Notes under the pieces: generated by a model
What the model was told of the DNA's origin: nothing
Seen by the model: only the letters and a program-made list of their open reading frames with translations
Databases searched by the model: none
Program-made: the position numbers and the translations under genes
Source of the DNA: Anodontia alba
Lineage: Eukaryota; Mollusca; Bivalvia; Lucinida; Lucinidae
Assembly (NCBI GenBank): GCA_964016985.1
Contig: OZ024821.1
Location: forward strand, 84,231,035 to 84,295,034
Reading direction: 5' to 3'
DNA length: 64,000 nucleotides
Shown: positions 22,833 through 34,592 of the stretch, in pieces
Numbering within the stretch: the first letter of the stretch is position 1
How the letters are laid out: every line of letters starts with the position of its first letter

Positions 22833-23391
22833 GTAAGTCTTATTAAGCTTTATTATGCAAAACAGGAGGCTCTCAAGTATTTGCAAACAGCCTGGTCGGC
22901 TTCTGAGCCTTATTTTCAGCATTCAGTCAAACTTCAATGACTCAAACATCTTTGGAACTGTGGAAATTTGTTCTAGACATGGATAGTTTGGCCAAGCTGT
23001 CTCATCAGGATCTACACTGCCATTCTGTTTCAGTTTTTGACTGACATCCCTATTTGCAACAATGCACATGTCCAAATTCAATGATGGCAACATCCATTTC
23101 ATAAACTCAGGGTGGAAAGGGTATAATCAGGGGTGAGGAATTATCAGATTTCATTACTTGTCCATGGACAAGTAAATGGTCAAAATCCACTTGTCTAACC
23201 AGAGATATGAATTACTTGTCCCAGGACAAGTAAATTGAAATTTCTTACTTGTCCTCAGGGAAATGGGACAAGTTGGACAAGTTGGGCATGGTATTTCCAC
23301 AGCTCTGGTATAATGATTTTACAGACTGAAGGCTTTCCCTTTAGATAGTGTTTGTGCATGTGTGACTGTTTTTATATGATTCACACTGTAA

Positions 23392-23702
23392 GGCCGTCAT
23401 TGGTGGCTCAATTGGATGCACTTCCAACCAGTGATAAGGAGGTTGCGGGTTCGACCCCCACCGGGCAGCATCATTCTTTCCTGCAGATCAGTCATGAAAA
23501 TATTTTCTGCTGTCATTCTCTCCCTTCTGCTGATTCAAGAAGGGCAGTTGTCAGTTACTGGTGAAAGAATGTGCACAATACTGGTTAATTGCTTAGAGGA
23601 CTAATCCTGCCCAGTAAACATGTGGTTAGGTAAACTGACTGTGCTCAACATGACCCCAATGGGTTGACTGGGCTGTTAAACTGCAACAAAAACAAACAAA
23701 CA
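23392..23702 (+). mobile_element. SINE-1, full-length copy
   Basis: Head with TGGCTCAATTGG and GGGTTCGACCC boxes, body and CAACAAAAACAAACAAACAC tail as at 5224. The A-box has one change. Confidence 0.85.
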
Positions 23703-24401
23703 CACTTTGAGAAATTTCTTATGCCTTATGCAAAAAGCAAAATGGCTAAATCGTCTGTGCCTATTGCAATCTGATCATGCCCTTGGTTCATTAATATATA
23801 TTTATGGTATCCAATTATTTTAAGGCATTTTAATGCACCTATCACTTCTCCCAGAGGGAATGAGGGGTAGCTGGATTACCCTAGGGAATTAGGTCATTTT
23901 GAAAATTTTAAGTCTAATTCCTTACCTCTGAGTTCTAATTGTGTGTAAAAAAAATCCTGTTTGCTGTCTAATCTCCAGGGTATCCCCACTATCCCACCTC
24001 TGGGGGAAAACAGTCATAGGTGCATAAACCCCAGCATGCTGGGTTGTGTAATTGTGGTAAATGGCAGGCATTCCAAATTTATAATGCCATGCCCTTCTAA
24101 TTTTCAGCCAATCAGGTTATGTGACCCAGATTGTTGATACAAATTCACATACTTAATGACGAAGAGTTTCAGAAGTCAACTGATCTGGGTTTATACTGTT
24201 TGCAAAGGCAGGGCATATCTGGGCTCAACAAGACCAGGGCTTAAGGTATAAAACTGTTTTTGTGCTCAACTCAGCTGAGCATGAAATTTTCTCTACTAAT
24301 AAATATGAAAATGCAAACAATTGTTGGCATTTTCATATTCATTTACAGTGACAGTTTCATGTTCAGCTATGTTTATAGCAAGAAAGGATATGCAATTTTT
24401 A

Positions 24402-24679
24402 CATCATGAAAACATGCCTATATAATGTTGACCCCCTTAAACCCCACTTTTATACAGTAAAACTGGGGTTCACAGGGGTATACATTATTTTTCTTATTTC
24501 TGCTCAAAACATAGATTGAGGGTACTCGTTAGAACCACCTCGTTGAGGTGGTTCTAACGAGTACCCACAATCTATGTTTTGTGCAGAAATATGAAAAATA
24601 TCAGAATTTTTTATCTGAAATTTTTCATTTTTTGGTGGTAAAATATTCAATATTGTTGTATAGGCCTGTTTTCGTAATG
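24402..24679 (-). mobile_element. CATYACGAAAACA hairpin element, copy 6 (inverted)
   Basis: Reads TTGACCCCCTTAAACCCCAC first, so it is opposite to copy 1. The hairpin turns at ACCACCTCGTTGAGGTGGT. A TTAACCCTTATCC-class fragment (24025-24245) lies before it. Confidence 0.8.
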
Positions 24680-24929
24680 AGTTGAGCTTTATAAGCAGGC
24701 CAAATATCATGCTCAGCACAAAAAATGTTTTATAACCTTGGGGCCAGGGTTAAATGACAATTTGTAGTCTTTCCTGAAAATAGGGATTATTGTTTCGTTT
24801 AGATGGTTTGATAGGGTTGTCCCCAAATCATTTACCCTTTCAGATAGAAATTGACCTTATCACCTGTGCAACCAGTATAGTACATTTACAAATGATTCAG
24901 CCTAGATATCAGAGGGATATCCAAACAAG

Positions 24930-25219
24930 TATTACAAAAACCTCCCTATCCAAACCTATCTGATCCAAATATACTGAAAATTTTACCACCAAAAAATGAA
25001 AATTTTCAGATAAAAATTCTGATATTTTCATATTTCTGCTCAAAAATAGATTGTGGGTACTCATTAGAACCACCTTGGTGAGGCAGTTCTAAGGAGTACC
25101 CACAATCTATATTTCTGAGCAGAAATAAGAAAAATAATGTACACCCCTGTAAACCCCAGTTTTACTATAAAAAGTGGGGTTTAAGGAGGTCAGCATTATA
25201 TAAGCATGTTTTCGTGATG
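24930..25219 (+). mobile_element. CATYACGAAAACA hairpin element, copy 7
   Basis: Left end decayed (ATTACAAAAACCTCCCTATC), right end AAGCATGTTTTCGTGATG. The palindrome turns at CACCTTGGTGAGG. Confidence 0.7.
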
Positions 25220-25630
25220 TGTTTTTATGCCTCGACCATTCAAAAATGGTGAAAAGGGCATATAGTGTTATCCCTGTCCATCCTTCTGTCTCCATCCCTG
25301 TCCGGCTTTAGCAATTTGCGTTTAAGTTTTTCAGATAGGAGTATCTGTGTCCTTTGGACACATTTCTATTTTTTTTTTTTTTTTTCTCCATTAAACATAT
25401 ATTGTGAGTACTCATTGCCTTAGTGAGACACTTCTAATGGCCTTAGTGAGACACTTCTAATGAGTACCACAATGTTTCCATGAAACAAACATGTATATTG
25501 TAGGTACTCATTTGAAGTTCCTAACTTATAAATTGAAGAAAAAGGGCCATATCTTAGCATCTTATGAATGTATGTAGTCAGAATCACTAAACGTACTGTA
25601 TAAACCTTGAAGACTATCCAAGTGAATACA

Positions 25631-25837
25631 TATCTCAAGATAAGGCACTTTTTTCAACCAAAAAAATATATTGATATTTTTCTTGTTTCTCCATGAAATC
25701 ATAAGTTGTGGTTCTCACCAGAAGTGCCTGGACAAGGCACTTCAAATGAATACAAACAACATATGTTTTCATGGAGAAATAAGAAAAATGTTATGTGGAT
25801 ATGTTATGTGGATACCCTTTCTTATCTGGAGCTATGG
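25631..25837. mobile_element. ATAGCTCCAGATAAG-end hairpin element, copy 3
   Basis: Starts TATCTCAAGATAAGGCACTT and ends CTTATCTGGAGCTATGG; arms contain TTCTCCATGAAATCATAAGT and its diverged complement. A relative with duplicated CCTTAGTGAGACACTTCTAA lies just upstream at 25385-25500. Confidence 0.65.
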
Positions 25838-25982
25838 AATAGTGTAGACCCTGATGATACTATGTAGAGTTTGTAGACTATACAGGCTGATCTGTTTCTG
25901 TACTGGTCACAAATGTCTGTATTGTTTCTGTTTAGATGTGTTCATTTCCCTCTGTTAATTCTGTTTGCATTGTTTTTTCTAG

Positions 25983-26104
25983 GGCTAGAGATTATTACTG
26001 GTACTGTGTGAAGGAAGAATTACCAACATGTGATAATTCGGTTATAAGTTCCCATGTTGGTTTGGCTATGATCAAGATACCCTGGTTCCCTTCATATTGT
26101 GATG
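25983..26104 (+). CDS. Exon 7: second half of a short six-cysteine unit
   Basis: 122 bases after TTGTTTTTTCTAG, ending TATTGTGATG before GTAAGGTC; phase 2 to 1. It encodes ARDYYWYCVKEELPTCDNSV and continues to FPSYCD, with cysteines 4-6. Cysteine 3 to 4 spacing is ten residues, two longer than the usual rule. A transposon copy starts about 32 bases after the donor. Confidence 0.8.
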
Positions 26105-26136
26105 GTAAGGTCAAGATCAAACCTAATTATTACCCT

Positions 26137-26354
26137 ATCACGAAAACATACCTTAATTAATAATTTTGACCCCCTTAAACTCCATTTTTATATAGTAAAA
26201 CTGGGGTATACATTATTTTTTCTTATTTCTGCTAGAAAACAGTAAGGCGGTTCTAATGAGTACCCACAATCTATATTTTGAGCAGAAATATAAAAAAAAA
26301 AATATCAGAATTTTTAATTGAAAACTTTTTAGTTTTAGGCGTGTTTTCATAATG
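26137..26354 (-). mobile_element. CATYACGAAAACA hairpin element, copy 8 (inverted, left arm deleted)
   Basis: ATCACGAAAACATACC and TTGACCCCCTTAAACTCCAT are followed directly by the right arm; one hairpin arm is missing. The right end is GGCGTGTTTTCATAATG. Confidence 0.65.
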
Positions 26355-26544
26355 CTAAGTGTTTCAGACACCTTAATTAACCATTCTTGTCCTAAAATTT
26401 GAACATGTATGTTTTTACTACCCATTCATTTGTCCAAACCTGCTGGATGAATGGCAAACAGTGTAAACCCTGATATGCTGCATTCAATGATGACTAAATT
26501 ATTTCTATATTGTTTGCACAGGCCTTCTGTCTGAATACTGCAGC

Positions 26545-26822
26545 TCATCAAGAAAACTTACCTATATAATATTGACCCCCTTAAAACCCACTTTTATATA
26601 ATAAAACTGGGGTTTACAAGGATATACATTATTTTTCTTATTTCTGCTCATAAACATAGATTGTGGGTACTCATTAGAACTGCTTCACTGAGGCAGTTCT
26701 AACAAGTACCCACAGTCTATGTTTTGAGCAGAAATAGAAAAATATCAGAGTTTTTTATCTAAAAATTTTCAGTTTTTGGAGGTGAAATTTTCTATATTTT
26801 TGAATAGGCATGTTTCATAATG
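26545..26822 (-). mobile_element. CATYACGAAAACA hairpin element, copy 9 (inverted)
   Basis: CATCAAGAAAACTTACCTAT to AATAGGCATGTTTCATAATG, with the palindrome turning at CTGCTTCACTGAGGCAG. Confidence 0.75.
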
Positions 26823-26904
26823 TGTACCAGATCCAGGATTATTTAATAGGGGGGCCAAAGTTGCTGTAGGGGCTGGGGGATTTGAATAAAAATTATGTAC
26901 TCAC

Positions 26905-27090
26905 CCTATTGAAGTATTAGGACAGACAGGCCTTAGCAAACAGTTTGGACCCAGATCAGATACTGCAGAACATGGTGTCTGATCAGGGTCTACATTGTTT
27001 GCCACTCATTCATCAATTTTAGTGGATTCACAGGTAGTAAAGTGGACTTGCAGGATAAAAGGTATGGTATGCAAATATTTTGGTTGAATA
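26905..27090 (-). mobile_element. TACCCTAAGTATTCGGACA-end element, copy 6 (inverted)
   Basis: ACAGACAGGCCTTAGCAAAC precedes a palindrome at 26937-27003; the remaining body is diverged. Confidence 0.6.
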
Positions 27091-27123
27091 TGGTATCAGA
27101 CATTTAGATTTGTCTAAAGTGTC

Positions 27124-27368
27124 CCTTTAACACTTAACATGCTATGGGAAACATTCAGCAAATGACAAACATGATATTTTTCTTATTTATCCTAGAAAAT
27201 AGGGTCAGACACGTCATGCAAATTACTCCCAAAGATATAATTTGCATGAAATGTCAAGTCTTACTTTCTAGAAAAAACAAAACAAAAAAAAAAAAAAACA
27301 CAAAAAAACAAGAAAACTATTTCAAAATTTCATCTGCTGAAATTTATAGCCAGCATGCAAAGTATTAA
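27124..27368. mobile_element. GCATGCTGGGTAAAA-type hairpin element, copy 4
   Basis: Arms AGACACGTCATGCAAATTAC and TAATTTGCATGAAATGTCAA, with an A-rich insertion at 27275-27310. Confidence 0.6.
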
Positions 27369-27369
27369 A

Positions 27370-27975
27370 ATGAAATTTTGAGTCAAAGGGTGTTTCGACT
27401 GAAACCCCATACACCACTTTTGGATCTGCCTGTATATTTTCATCGTTTTTACATGTTGATTCATTTTTGGGTAGATTGTTTACAAATGAGCCATAGTATA
27501 TAAATGCCAAAATTTCCTTAAGTTAATTGACCGCATGGTTAATATTGGCCTATGTAATCAAACTGCATTGAGATGAAATCCAAGTAATGGTTATTTATAG
27601 CCATGCTATTCTAGTTGCTGTGAGGTCAGAGTGCTGGTGATAGAGGGTTGTCTGTAAAACCTGGACTGGGACATTTGGGTGGGGCTGTTGCCAGTTTTTA
27701 ATAGGTGGTATGGCTATAAGACTAAGGCAAGAGATAGGGATATCATGAGAGGGGATATCCTTCCCATAAGAGGGGGTTGGGGATCTCCTCCAAGGAAAAT
27801 TTGCTATTATGGCACCTCTGTATGCCTTTTTAAAGCATTTTGGGGACCTTTCTGTCAAGTTTTTCCGAGACTTTTCTTTTAAGAATTTTTCTGTTTTTCA
27901 TTAAAAAAAAAGAGGAAATTTATCTGTTTTAGGAAATGTACAAGACATTTTTTGTTGTGGTTACACCAAGTGCAA
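27370..27975. other. Intron 7 stretch without recognised content
   Basis: Slightly richer in G than its surroundings (27620-27800), but no splice-bounded frame and no matching repeat in the window. Confidence 0.45.
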
Positions 27976-27979
27976 AATA

Positions 27980-28302
27980 CAGTAGACTCTCGTTATCTCA
28001 ACCTAGCTTATCTCGAATAACCGTTTATCTCGAAGTGAAAATCTGGTCCCTGCCTAAACATGAAAATCTAACAACAGATAAAGAGATATTGTGGAAAAGA
28101 GGAGAAATTGCTCCAAAGGAGCAATTTCTCCTCTTTTCCACAATATTTTCAATATATCTCTAACTTCAAGAGTTCAGTTACCCATATAATTGTTAAAACA
28201 AGTTATTTTTTCCTCAATTCTGCAAATCAGATATGTCGAGGTATGGATATCTCGAAGTATTTCAGAGAGTCCCTTGGAATTCAAGATAATGAGAATCGAC
28301 TG
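27980..28302. mobile_element. Pogo-like hairpin element (CAGTCGACTCTCGTTATC ends), copy 1
   Basis: Ends CAGTAGACTCTCGTTATCTC and AGATAATGAGAATCGACTG, flanked by TA on both sides (27978-27979, 28303-28304). The core is a perfect 29-base palindrome (28086-28114 and 28118-28146) with a 3-base spacer. Ends and TA target resemble Tc1/mariner-pogo non-autonomous elements. Confidence 0.8.
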
Positions 28303-29010
28303 TATTAAATGATTAAAAGTAGGTATTTCGACCCCTCAGTGAATCATCAGCAGGCTTTTCTGAATGACACTGAAGCATCTTTCCAGTTCGAGAAACTGTT
28401 TAAGATGTATGCTTTGTCAAGATTTGCACAGTCAAATTGCTGTCCCTGTAGGCAGCCTTACACACATGATAAAAAGCAAAGGTCTTTCATTTCCTTAAAC
28501 CATGATGCCTACAAGCTTTTTCATTCAATTTACTTAATTTTTCGCACCAAAACTACACTGGGGAAACTTCAAAGTCTAGGGCTGATTTGGGACAGGGGGT
28601 ATAATGAAATAATTAAATATACACAGTGGGTTTCAGAATTAAGAATGGATGGAAAAGAATGTAAAATGAAAGCAGAGCAAAAAAAAAAAAAAAAAAAACA
28701 AAAACAAAAAAAAAAAATGCAGAAACAGCTCCAAAAAGTGATATGGCCAATAACTTGCTCAGCCAAAAAGTGGTCCAGCCATGGCTGGACAGTTGACGAT
28801 GGCCTTGTTGGGACATTGGCAAACAGAGCAGACTCAGATGGGATATGCTGCAGAATATAGCATCTGATCAGGGTCTGCACTGTTTTCTTAAATTACAGGA
28901 AGTTAAGGGTTAAATGAAACAGCCGAGGAGCATTTTCCCAGCCTATACTCAACAATCGACCTGCCAGTACTGTCAGTGCTTTGATTTTTCATGATGTTGT
29001 TTCTTTATAG

Positions 29011-29146
29011 ATTTCCAAGCAAGTAGTGCTGACTCCAGACCTAACATATGTAAGAATGCAACAGAACTTGGCCTTGCAGCATATAATCTGTGTAGTAAAT
29101 ATCTAGGGTATATTCAGCAGCCATGGCTAAGAGACCAAACATGCAA
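29011..29146 (+). CDS. Exon 8: first half of a six-cysteine unit
   Basis: 136 bases after GTTTCTTTATAG, ending ACATGCAA before GTAAGGAC; phase 1 to 2. It encodes PNICKNATELGLAAYNLC and continues to LRDQTC, giving cysteines 1-3 (NIC, NLC, QTC) with a thirteen-residue first spacing. The donor follows TGC-AA, a near match to the TGC-AG context of other units. Sequon NAT is present. Confidence 0.85.
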
Positions 29147-29189
29147 GTAAGGACTTTTTTTCTTTCCTCTCTTTCTATTTATTTATTTA

Positions 29190-29400
29190 ACCCTTTTACT
29201 CCTGGGTTTCCGAAGTGGACTTCTCCATCTTTGAATTTGGACACATCCATTGTTGTAAATGGGGAAATGAGTCAGAACATCATCAACAGAACAGCAAACA
29301 GTGCAGATCCAGATGAGATGGCTCATTATGAGCCATCTCATCTGGATCTACACTGTTTGCAAAGATGTATCAGTTTCAGTCTTCAGGGCTGAAAGGGTAA
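29190..29400. mobile_element. TAACCCTTTCATTGCC-class hairpin element, copy 2
   Basis: The palindrome GCAAACAGTGCAGATCCAGA turns at GGCTCATTATGAGCC, followed by TTTCAGTCTTCAGGGCTGAA and AGGGTAA. Confidence 0.65.
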
Positions 29401-29639
29401 CCCATATTCAACTGAATAAACTCCCCACAACTATATATTGGAAGAGTCCAATTTCAGTTTTAGGTATGTCAGGCTTTGTGATTTAGTATTAGATAAGGGC
29501 AATGGGAATCACAAAAAAAAATTGCCAAATTTTTCAAGCTAACCAAATCATTTTATTTTTCTGAATCCTATTGCCCTCTATACAAATGATTTAGATTTCT
29601 GAGTGGTCCTTGCACCTAAATGAACTTGGTGACCTATCT

Positions 29640-30655
29640 CTTTTTTGCATTTTTGTACCCTGCCACACAATAGTGTCGGGGTATTAGAGTTTCACGTTGG
29701 ATGTTCGTGTATCCGTCCATCTGTCGGTTCGTCCATTTTTCATTTCCAGATGATAACTTGAGTAACCATCAATGGATTTTCACCAAACCTAGTATGTGTA
29801 TTGATATTTTGGAGATCTGGTTTGAGATTGCTAATGGCAAAATTTTGTTAATGTTTGACAGAGTTACCTGCCCACCACATATGGGTTATTATAGTTTAAC
29901 ATTGTTATTGTGTGTTGTATCCAAACAAAAATATATAGATCATATAGAAAATGACCATAGGTGTCAGTGCTTTGATTTTTAAATTAGCAATCTTTGTATT
30001 TATTATTTGTAATATTTGTATTTAACAGCCAAAATATTGTGGAAAAGAGGAGCAATCTCTCCTCTTTTCCACAATATTTTGTTACCTGTTGTTAGATTTC
30101 TATGTTAAAATAGGGACCAAATTTTCTCTTTGAGATAAGCGGTTATTCGAGACAAGAGAAGTTTAGATAACCAGAGTCGACTGTATTTAGAAATTTAAAT
30201 GTTCCTATATTTAGGGTAAATCCAGATTCTCACAAGGGTTTTGAAAATGAGAGTGCCACAGCAATTTTCTTCAAAAAGTAGGAGTTCCACTGTGTAATTT
30301 TTCCAAATGTTTTGCCCACTCCATATTTGGAGTAAATGAGACTCCTGATACATTTTTATATCCTGCCACACATTAGTGGCAGGGTATCATGGCTTCACAT
30401 TGGATATCCAGGCATCCATCCATCCATTCATTCATTCATCCATCCAGTTGTCTGTCATAAATCCATCCATATTTTTGTTTTTGGATGTTGACTTATACTT
30501 AATGTCAATGAATTGTCACTGAACTTGGCACATGCATTGATTGTAGAGATCTGGTTTGTGATTGCTAATGGGCAAATTTTTTCAGTCCTTGGCAGAGTTA
30601 TCTGCCTACTGCACAATAGTTGCTGGGTATTATTTTTTCACTTTTCTTATTTGTA
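29640..30655. repeat. Degenerate repeat pair with a pogo-like fragment
   Basis: Two copies of a block starting CCTGCCACACAATAGTG (29657) or CCTGCCACACATTAGTG (30360) and continuing with TCCATCCAT-rich text and GAGATCTGGTTTG. Between them, 30028-30183 is a fragment of the pogo-like hairpin family (ATATTGTGGAAAAGAGGAG, GTCGACTG end). Confidence 0.55.
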
Positions 30656-30663
30656 TTTAACAG

Positions 30664-30812
30664 CCAAACAGCATTTGAGGGTATGCATGAGTGTGTTGGT
30701 GAGATCTTGGACATGTACAGCTATGACTGCTATGATAGAGAGGCCACTATTGATAGAGGGATAATGGTCATGGCTCAGGAATGGACAGAGATCTTTGTAC
30801 AGCGATGCTTCT
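30664..30812 (+). CDS. Exon 9: second half of a six-cysteine unit
   Basis: 149 bases after TTTGTATTTAACAG, ending CGATGCTTCT before GTAAGTAC; phase 2 to 1. It encodes QTAFEGMHECVGEILDMYSY, then DCYDRE, and ends FVQRCF, giving cysteines 4-6 (HEC, YDC, QRC). Cysteine 4 to 5 spacing is eleven. With exon 8 it makes a 95-codon unit. The next exon is WAP, so this is the last unit of the first block. Confidence 0.87.
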
Positions 30813-30937
30813 GTAAGTACAGTAGTATTCTCATATTAAGACCTTTAAAACATAGATTGCTCCGCTATTATGAGTAGTTTTTGCCAGTCCAGAATGATTT
30901 CTTTCTAATTTTTCCTTATTCTAAATCAAGACCACTC

Positions 30938-31150
30938 CACTATTAGCCCTTCTCTTGCTGAACACAATTGCCCTGTCTTAGCAAACAGTGTAGATCCAGA
31001 TCAGTTGGCTTCTGAAAAAGCAAACTGATCTGGATCTGCAGTTTATAATTAAATATGTGAATTTCTATCAAAAACCGGTATCAAGTTATCTGATTGGCTG
31101 GAAATAAGAAGTTGGCTTGGCATCTTGATTTATTCTGCATGACAAGGGTT
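30938..31150. mobile_element. TTAACCCTTATCCTGCTGA-class element, copy 3, decayed
   Basis: GCAAACAGTGTAGATCCAGA, TTGGCTTCTG and AAACTGATCTGGATCTGCAG form the palindrome; the right part ends GCATGACAAGGGTTAAG. Confidence 0.6.
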
Positions 31151-31257
31151 AAGTTTTTGCCAGTCCAAAATGGCTCATTTCTTTCTTTTCCATATGAAGT
31201 CCCAAAGGTGCTTTATAGAAGATAATGCGGGAAATATTTCTTGTACTGCGAACTGCT

Positions 31258-31522
31258 TAAGTCTTTCGCTGCCAAATTTCAGACGACATTTTTGTCTTTT
31301 TTTTTTTTTTTTTTTTGTTGTTTGTTTTTTTTTTTTTTGTTTGTTTGTTGTTTTTTTTTTTTAATAAATTATTGCTTGGAAAGAAGTTTATATATAAAGT
31401 TGAAAGACTGAAAGTCAAACAGCACAGATCCAGATGAGAAGGTTCATTATGACCCATCTCATCTGTATCTATTCTGTTTGCAAAAGCCTATTATTATCGC
31501 CTATGGCAGTAAGAGACTTAAG
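31258..31522 (-). mobile_element. TAACCCTTTCATTGCC-class element, copy 3 (inverted)
   Basis: Begins AAGTCTTTCGCTGCCAAATT, has a T-rich insert at 31297-31362 and a palindrome at 31416-31482. Confidence 0.55.
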
Positions 31523-31524
31523 AT

Positions 31525-32440
31525 TTTCCATATATTGAATTCATTTACTGGCTCACTATTTTTTAAATTAAAATAATACATCATCAAGCTAAATTTTTAC
31601 AATCAGACCAGGAATGAACCAACCCTCAACAGTTTGCCCAAAAATATGTGCAAATAATTCTATTAGTGGATTGTATGACAAAAATAGCATTAACCTTATT
31701 TTTAATTTTATAATTTTGAGCAGAACAATACAGGAAATGATATTAATACACATCTGCTGCTATTTGTCAAGATGAGACAGGAATCTGCAATGCAGTTTTC
31801 GAGGCTTTCTGAAAATCCTTAAGATGAATTCATTTCTTCCACATTATGGACCTTACAGAAAATAGCTCCACTGAAAATCTCACAAAACAAAGTTTATTCT
31901 TTGGAGTGGGTTAATATAAAACAGAAAATTAAAAGAAAAGTGTGGGTCATTGTGCTAATTTCATTTTTATGAGAAAAATTTTTTCCCTTACCCCATACAG
32001 ATTCAGGTACTAAAATATACATAAAATCCACCCCCACCCCCCCCCCCCCACCCCCACAAAAAAAAAAAAAAGATTATTCTTTTTTTATATGGCAGATTCT
32101 ACTTGTAAACTAACACAGGGGATACTTTACATTGAGATAAGCCATTTGAGATAGGTTGAAACAATTCAACTTTATCAGATCTTGAATAAAGACCAAAAGT
32201 TAAAAAAAAATGTACTTTTCATTATTTTCCTCAAGTTTGAAGCCTAATTTGACAAACTTAATGCTAAAAACAGGAAAAATCAATTTCTTAATTACTAAAT
32301 TTACCCAGTTTTATACCAAATAACAGAAAGTTTTTTTGTTCTAGCTCAACTTTCATTTTTGAGGATTACACAAAAATGGTAAATTGCCCATAAATGTCTT
32401 TAATAATGGAATTTTACTATATAATGTTGGAGAGGGTAGT
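31525..32440. other. Intron 9 stretch without recognised content
   Basis: AT-rich, with a poly-C/poly-A run at 32030-32071. No exon candidate fits the required phase. Confidence 0.45.
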
Positions 32441-32441
32441 A

Positions 32442-32550
32442 TCCCAGCTAGCATTCTTTATAAATCTATAGCAGACCGTTATCGGCCCGTCAGCTACCCT
32501 GACGGGCCGATAACAGCCCGTTATAGATTTAAAAAGAATGCTGACTGGGA
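32442..32550. repeat. GC-rich 52-base inverted repeat, single copy
   Basis: Left arm from TCCCAGCTAGCATTC to GTTATCGGCCCGTCAG, 5-base spacer at 32494-32498, right arm CTGACGGGCCGATAACAG to GCTGACTGGGA. Probably a non-autonomous DNA element of a family not otherwise seen here. Confidence 0.75.
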
Positions 32551-32689
32551 TTCTGATTGTTTTTCCACAGTGTCTAAAATTTCAAACACTTTAATCTTAA
32601 TTTTATGGCCTAAAGTTTGCTTTTTGTTGCACCCTGCGTTAGCACGCAGGTGCGATACAGGCGTGCCGTGACCCATCCGTGCGTCAATT

Positions 32690-33520
32690 CGTCAACAATT
32701 GACTTGTGAGCGCAACTCCTCCTACAGTTTTTGGCCAATCATTTTGAAACTTCACAGATGTTTTGGCTATGGCATGTAGATATGCATATTGTTTGCTCAT
32801 AATTCTCAGATTTTTTTTTTTCAACTTTTTCCGTTTTGTTAACTTAGTCAGTTTTTACCTAAAACCCTTATAGTCAGTAAGTGTCTCGTGAGCGCAACTC
32901 GTCCTACTGTTGTTGGTCAATCATTTTGAAACTTCACAGATGTTTTGGCCATGGTGTGTAGATGTGTATATTGTTTGCTCATAATTCTCAGATTTTTTTT
33001 TTCAACTTTTTCCGCTTTGTTAACTTAGTCAGTTTTTACCTAAAACCCTTATAGTCAGTGGGTGTCTCGTGAGCGCAAGTTCTCCTTCAGTTTTTGGCCA
33101 ATCATTTTGGCCATGGTGTGTAGATGTGCATATTATTTGCTCATAATTCTCAGATTTTTTTTTTCCCCGCTTTGTTACTTAACTTAGTCAGTTTTTACCT
33201 AAAACCCTTATAGTCAGTGGGTGTCTCATGAGTGCAACTCCTCCTGCAGTTTTAGGCCAATAGTTTTGAAACTTCACAGATGATTAGGTCAGGGTCTGAA
33301 GATTTGCACATTGTTTGCACATAAACCTCAGATTTTTATTTTCAACTTTTTCCGCTTTGTTAACTTAGTCAGTTTTTACCTAAAACCCTTATAGTCAGTG
33401 GGTGTTTCATGATCGCAACTCCTCCTGCAGTTTTAGGCCAATAGTTTTGAAACTTCACAGATGATTAGGTCATGGTGTGAAGATGTGCATATTGTTTGCA
33501 CATAAATCTCAGATTCATTT
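32690..33520. repeat. Tandem array, about 175 bp unit, five copies
   Basis: GAGCGCAACTCCTCCTACAG or variants recur near 32708, 32891, 33070, 33232 and 33413, each followed by AATCATTTTGAAACTTCACA and CCTAAAACCCTTATAGTCAG. Confidence 0.8.
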
Positions 33521-34350
33521 CAGCAGAGTTAGGGGCCCTTGATATATGCCCAAAATTGGTTTCAGCTCAATATCTTGTGAAAGAATTGATGGATTAGGAT
33601 CATATTTTGCATACGTATTGTTGTTAACAATACCTAGCTTTGGATTGTCACATGACATTTTTCTTCAATTTTCAGCTGAGTTACTGGCCTTGATTAATGG
33701 GCAAAAATGATATCCACTCAATATCAATATCTTGTGAAATAATGGACAAGTTAAGATCAAATTTTGCAAGCCAATATTCCAAATTTTCTACTTTGTCCAT
33801 TTTTCTTACAAACTAACCATCATTTTCTTGAATACTGCAAAATAGATTTTTTTCAATACAAATAGGAACTTGTATGACTTACTCCCCGCAGGTGCGACAT
33901 CGCTTTCTGCGGATTTCATGTTTTATTTATGCAGTTGTTTCTTAAAACATTTAGTGGAAATGCAAACATTGTAAACCCTGATCAGACAGTTCCTTCAGGA
34001 GCTGTCTGATTTGGGTTTGCACTGCTTTTTTTTTGTCAGACACTTTGATGTATGAAATTTTCTGACAATTACTGTACCCTTTGAAATGATATTTGACTTG
34101 ATACTGTATTTACTATTAGGTCAGAATGGCCCCTGAAAACAGTTAAGCTTGATCAGATGCCACAGAAAATGGCATGTTGTCCAGGTTTACACTGTTTAGC
34201 ACTTGCTCAGCAGTTCTTAGTAACAAAAATGGAGTTGGTCAAATTTTTAGGATGAGTGTGTTAAGTAGAAAAGGTGGCCAAATAATTTTAGCATGACAAT
34301 AGAAATAAGCAAAACCATTAAGGTAAATTTCCTAAACATTTGTACTCCAG

Positions 34351-34592
34351 GGCCCAGTTGTTCAAAGTGCCGTTAGCTTAACAAGCTTGTTAAGGCTCAT
34401 TTCATTAACTGTTTTAGTGGATTCAATACAAAATATTCTGATATTTTTTGCTGAAAAAATGTGAGTAGCTTTTGCACTGCAAAAGCAACTCACATTTTTT
34501 CAGCAAAAAATATCAGCATAATTGCGTATCACTCGATGTAAATTTTAGCAAATCGTTAACTAATAATGTCGTTAGCTTTGAACAACTAGTCA
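34351..34592. mobile_element. GGCCCAGTTGTTCAAAG hairpin element, copy 2
   Basis: Preceded by CAG at 34348-34350. The inner palindrome ATGTGAGTAGCTTTTGCA turns into TGCAAAAGCAACTCACAT; the right end is GAACAACTAG, slightly decayed. Confidence 0.75.

Noticed and set aside
28309..28860. 183-codon frame as a gene
   Set aside because: It runs through a transposon end, a poly-A tract and an AAACAGTGTAGACC-class hairpin; the lysine-rich part is just the A-run.
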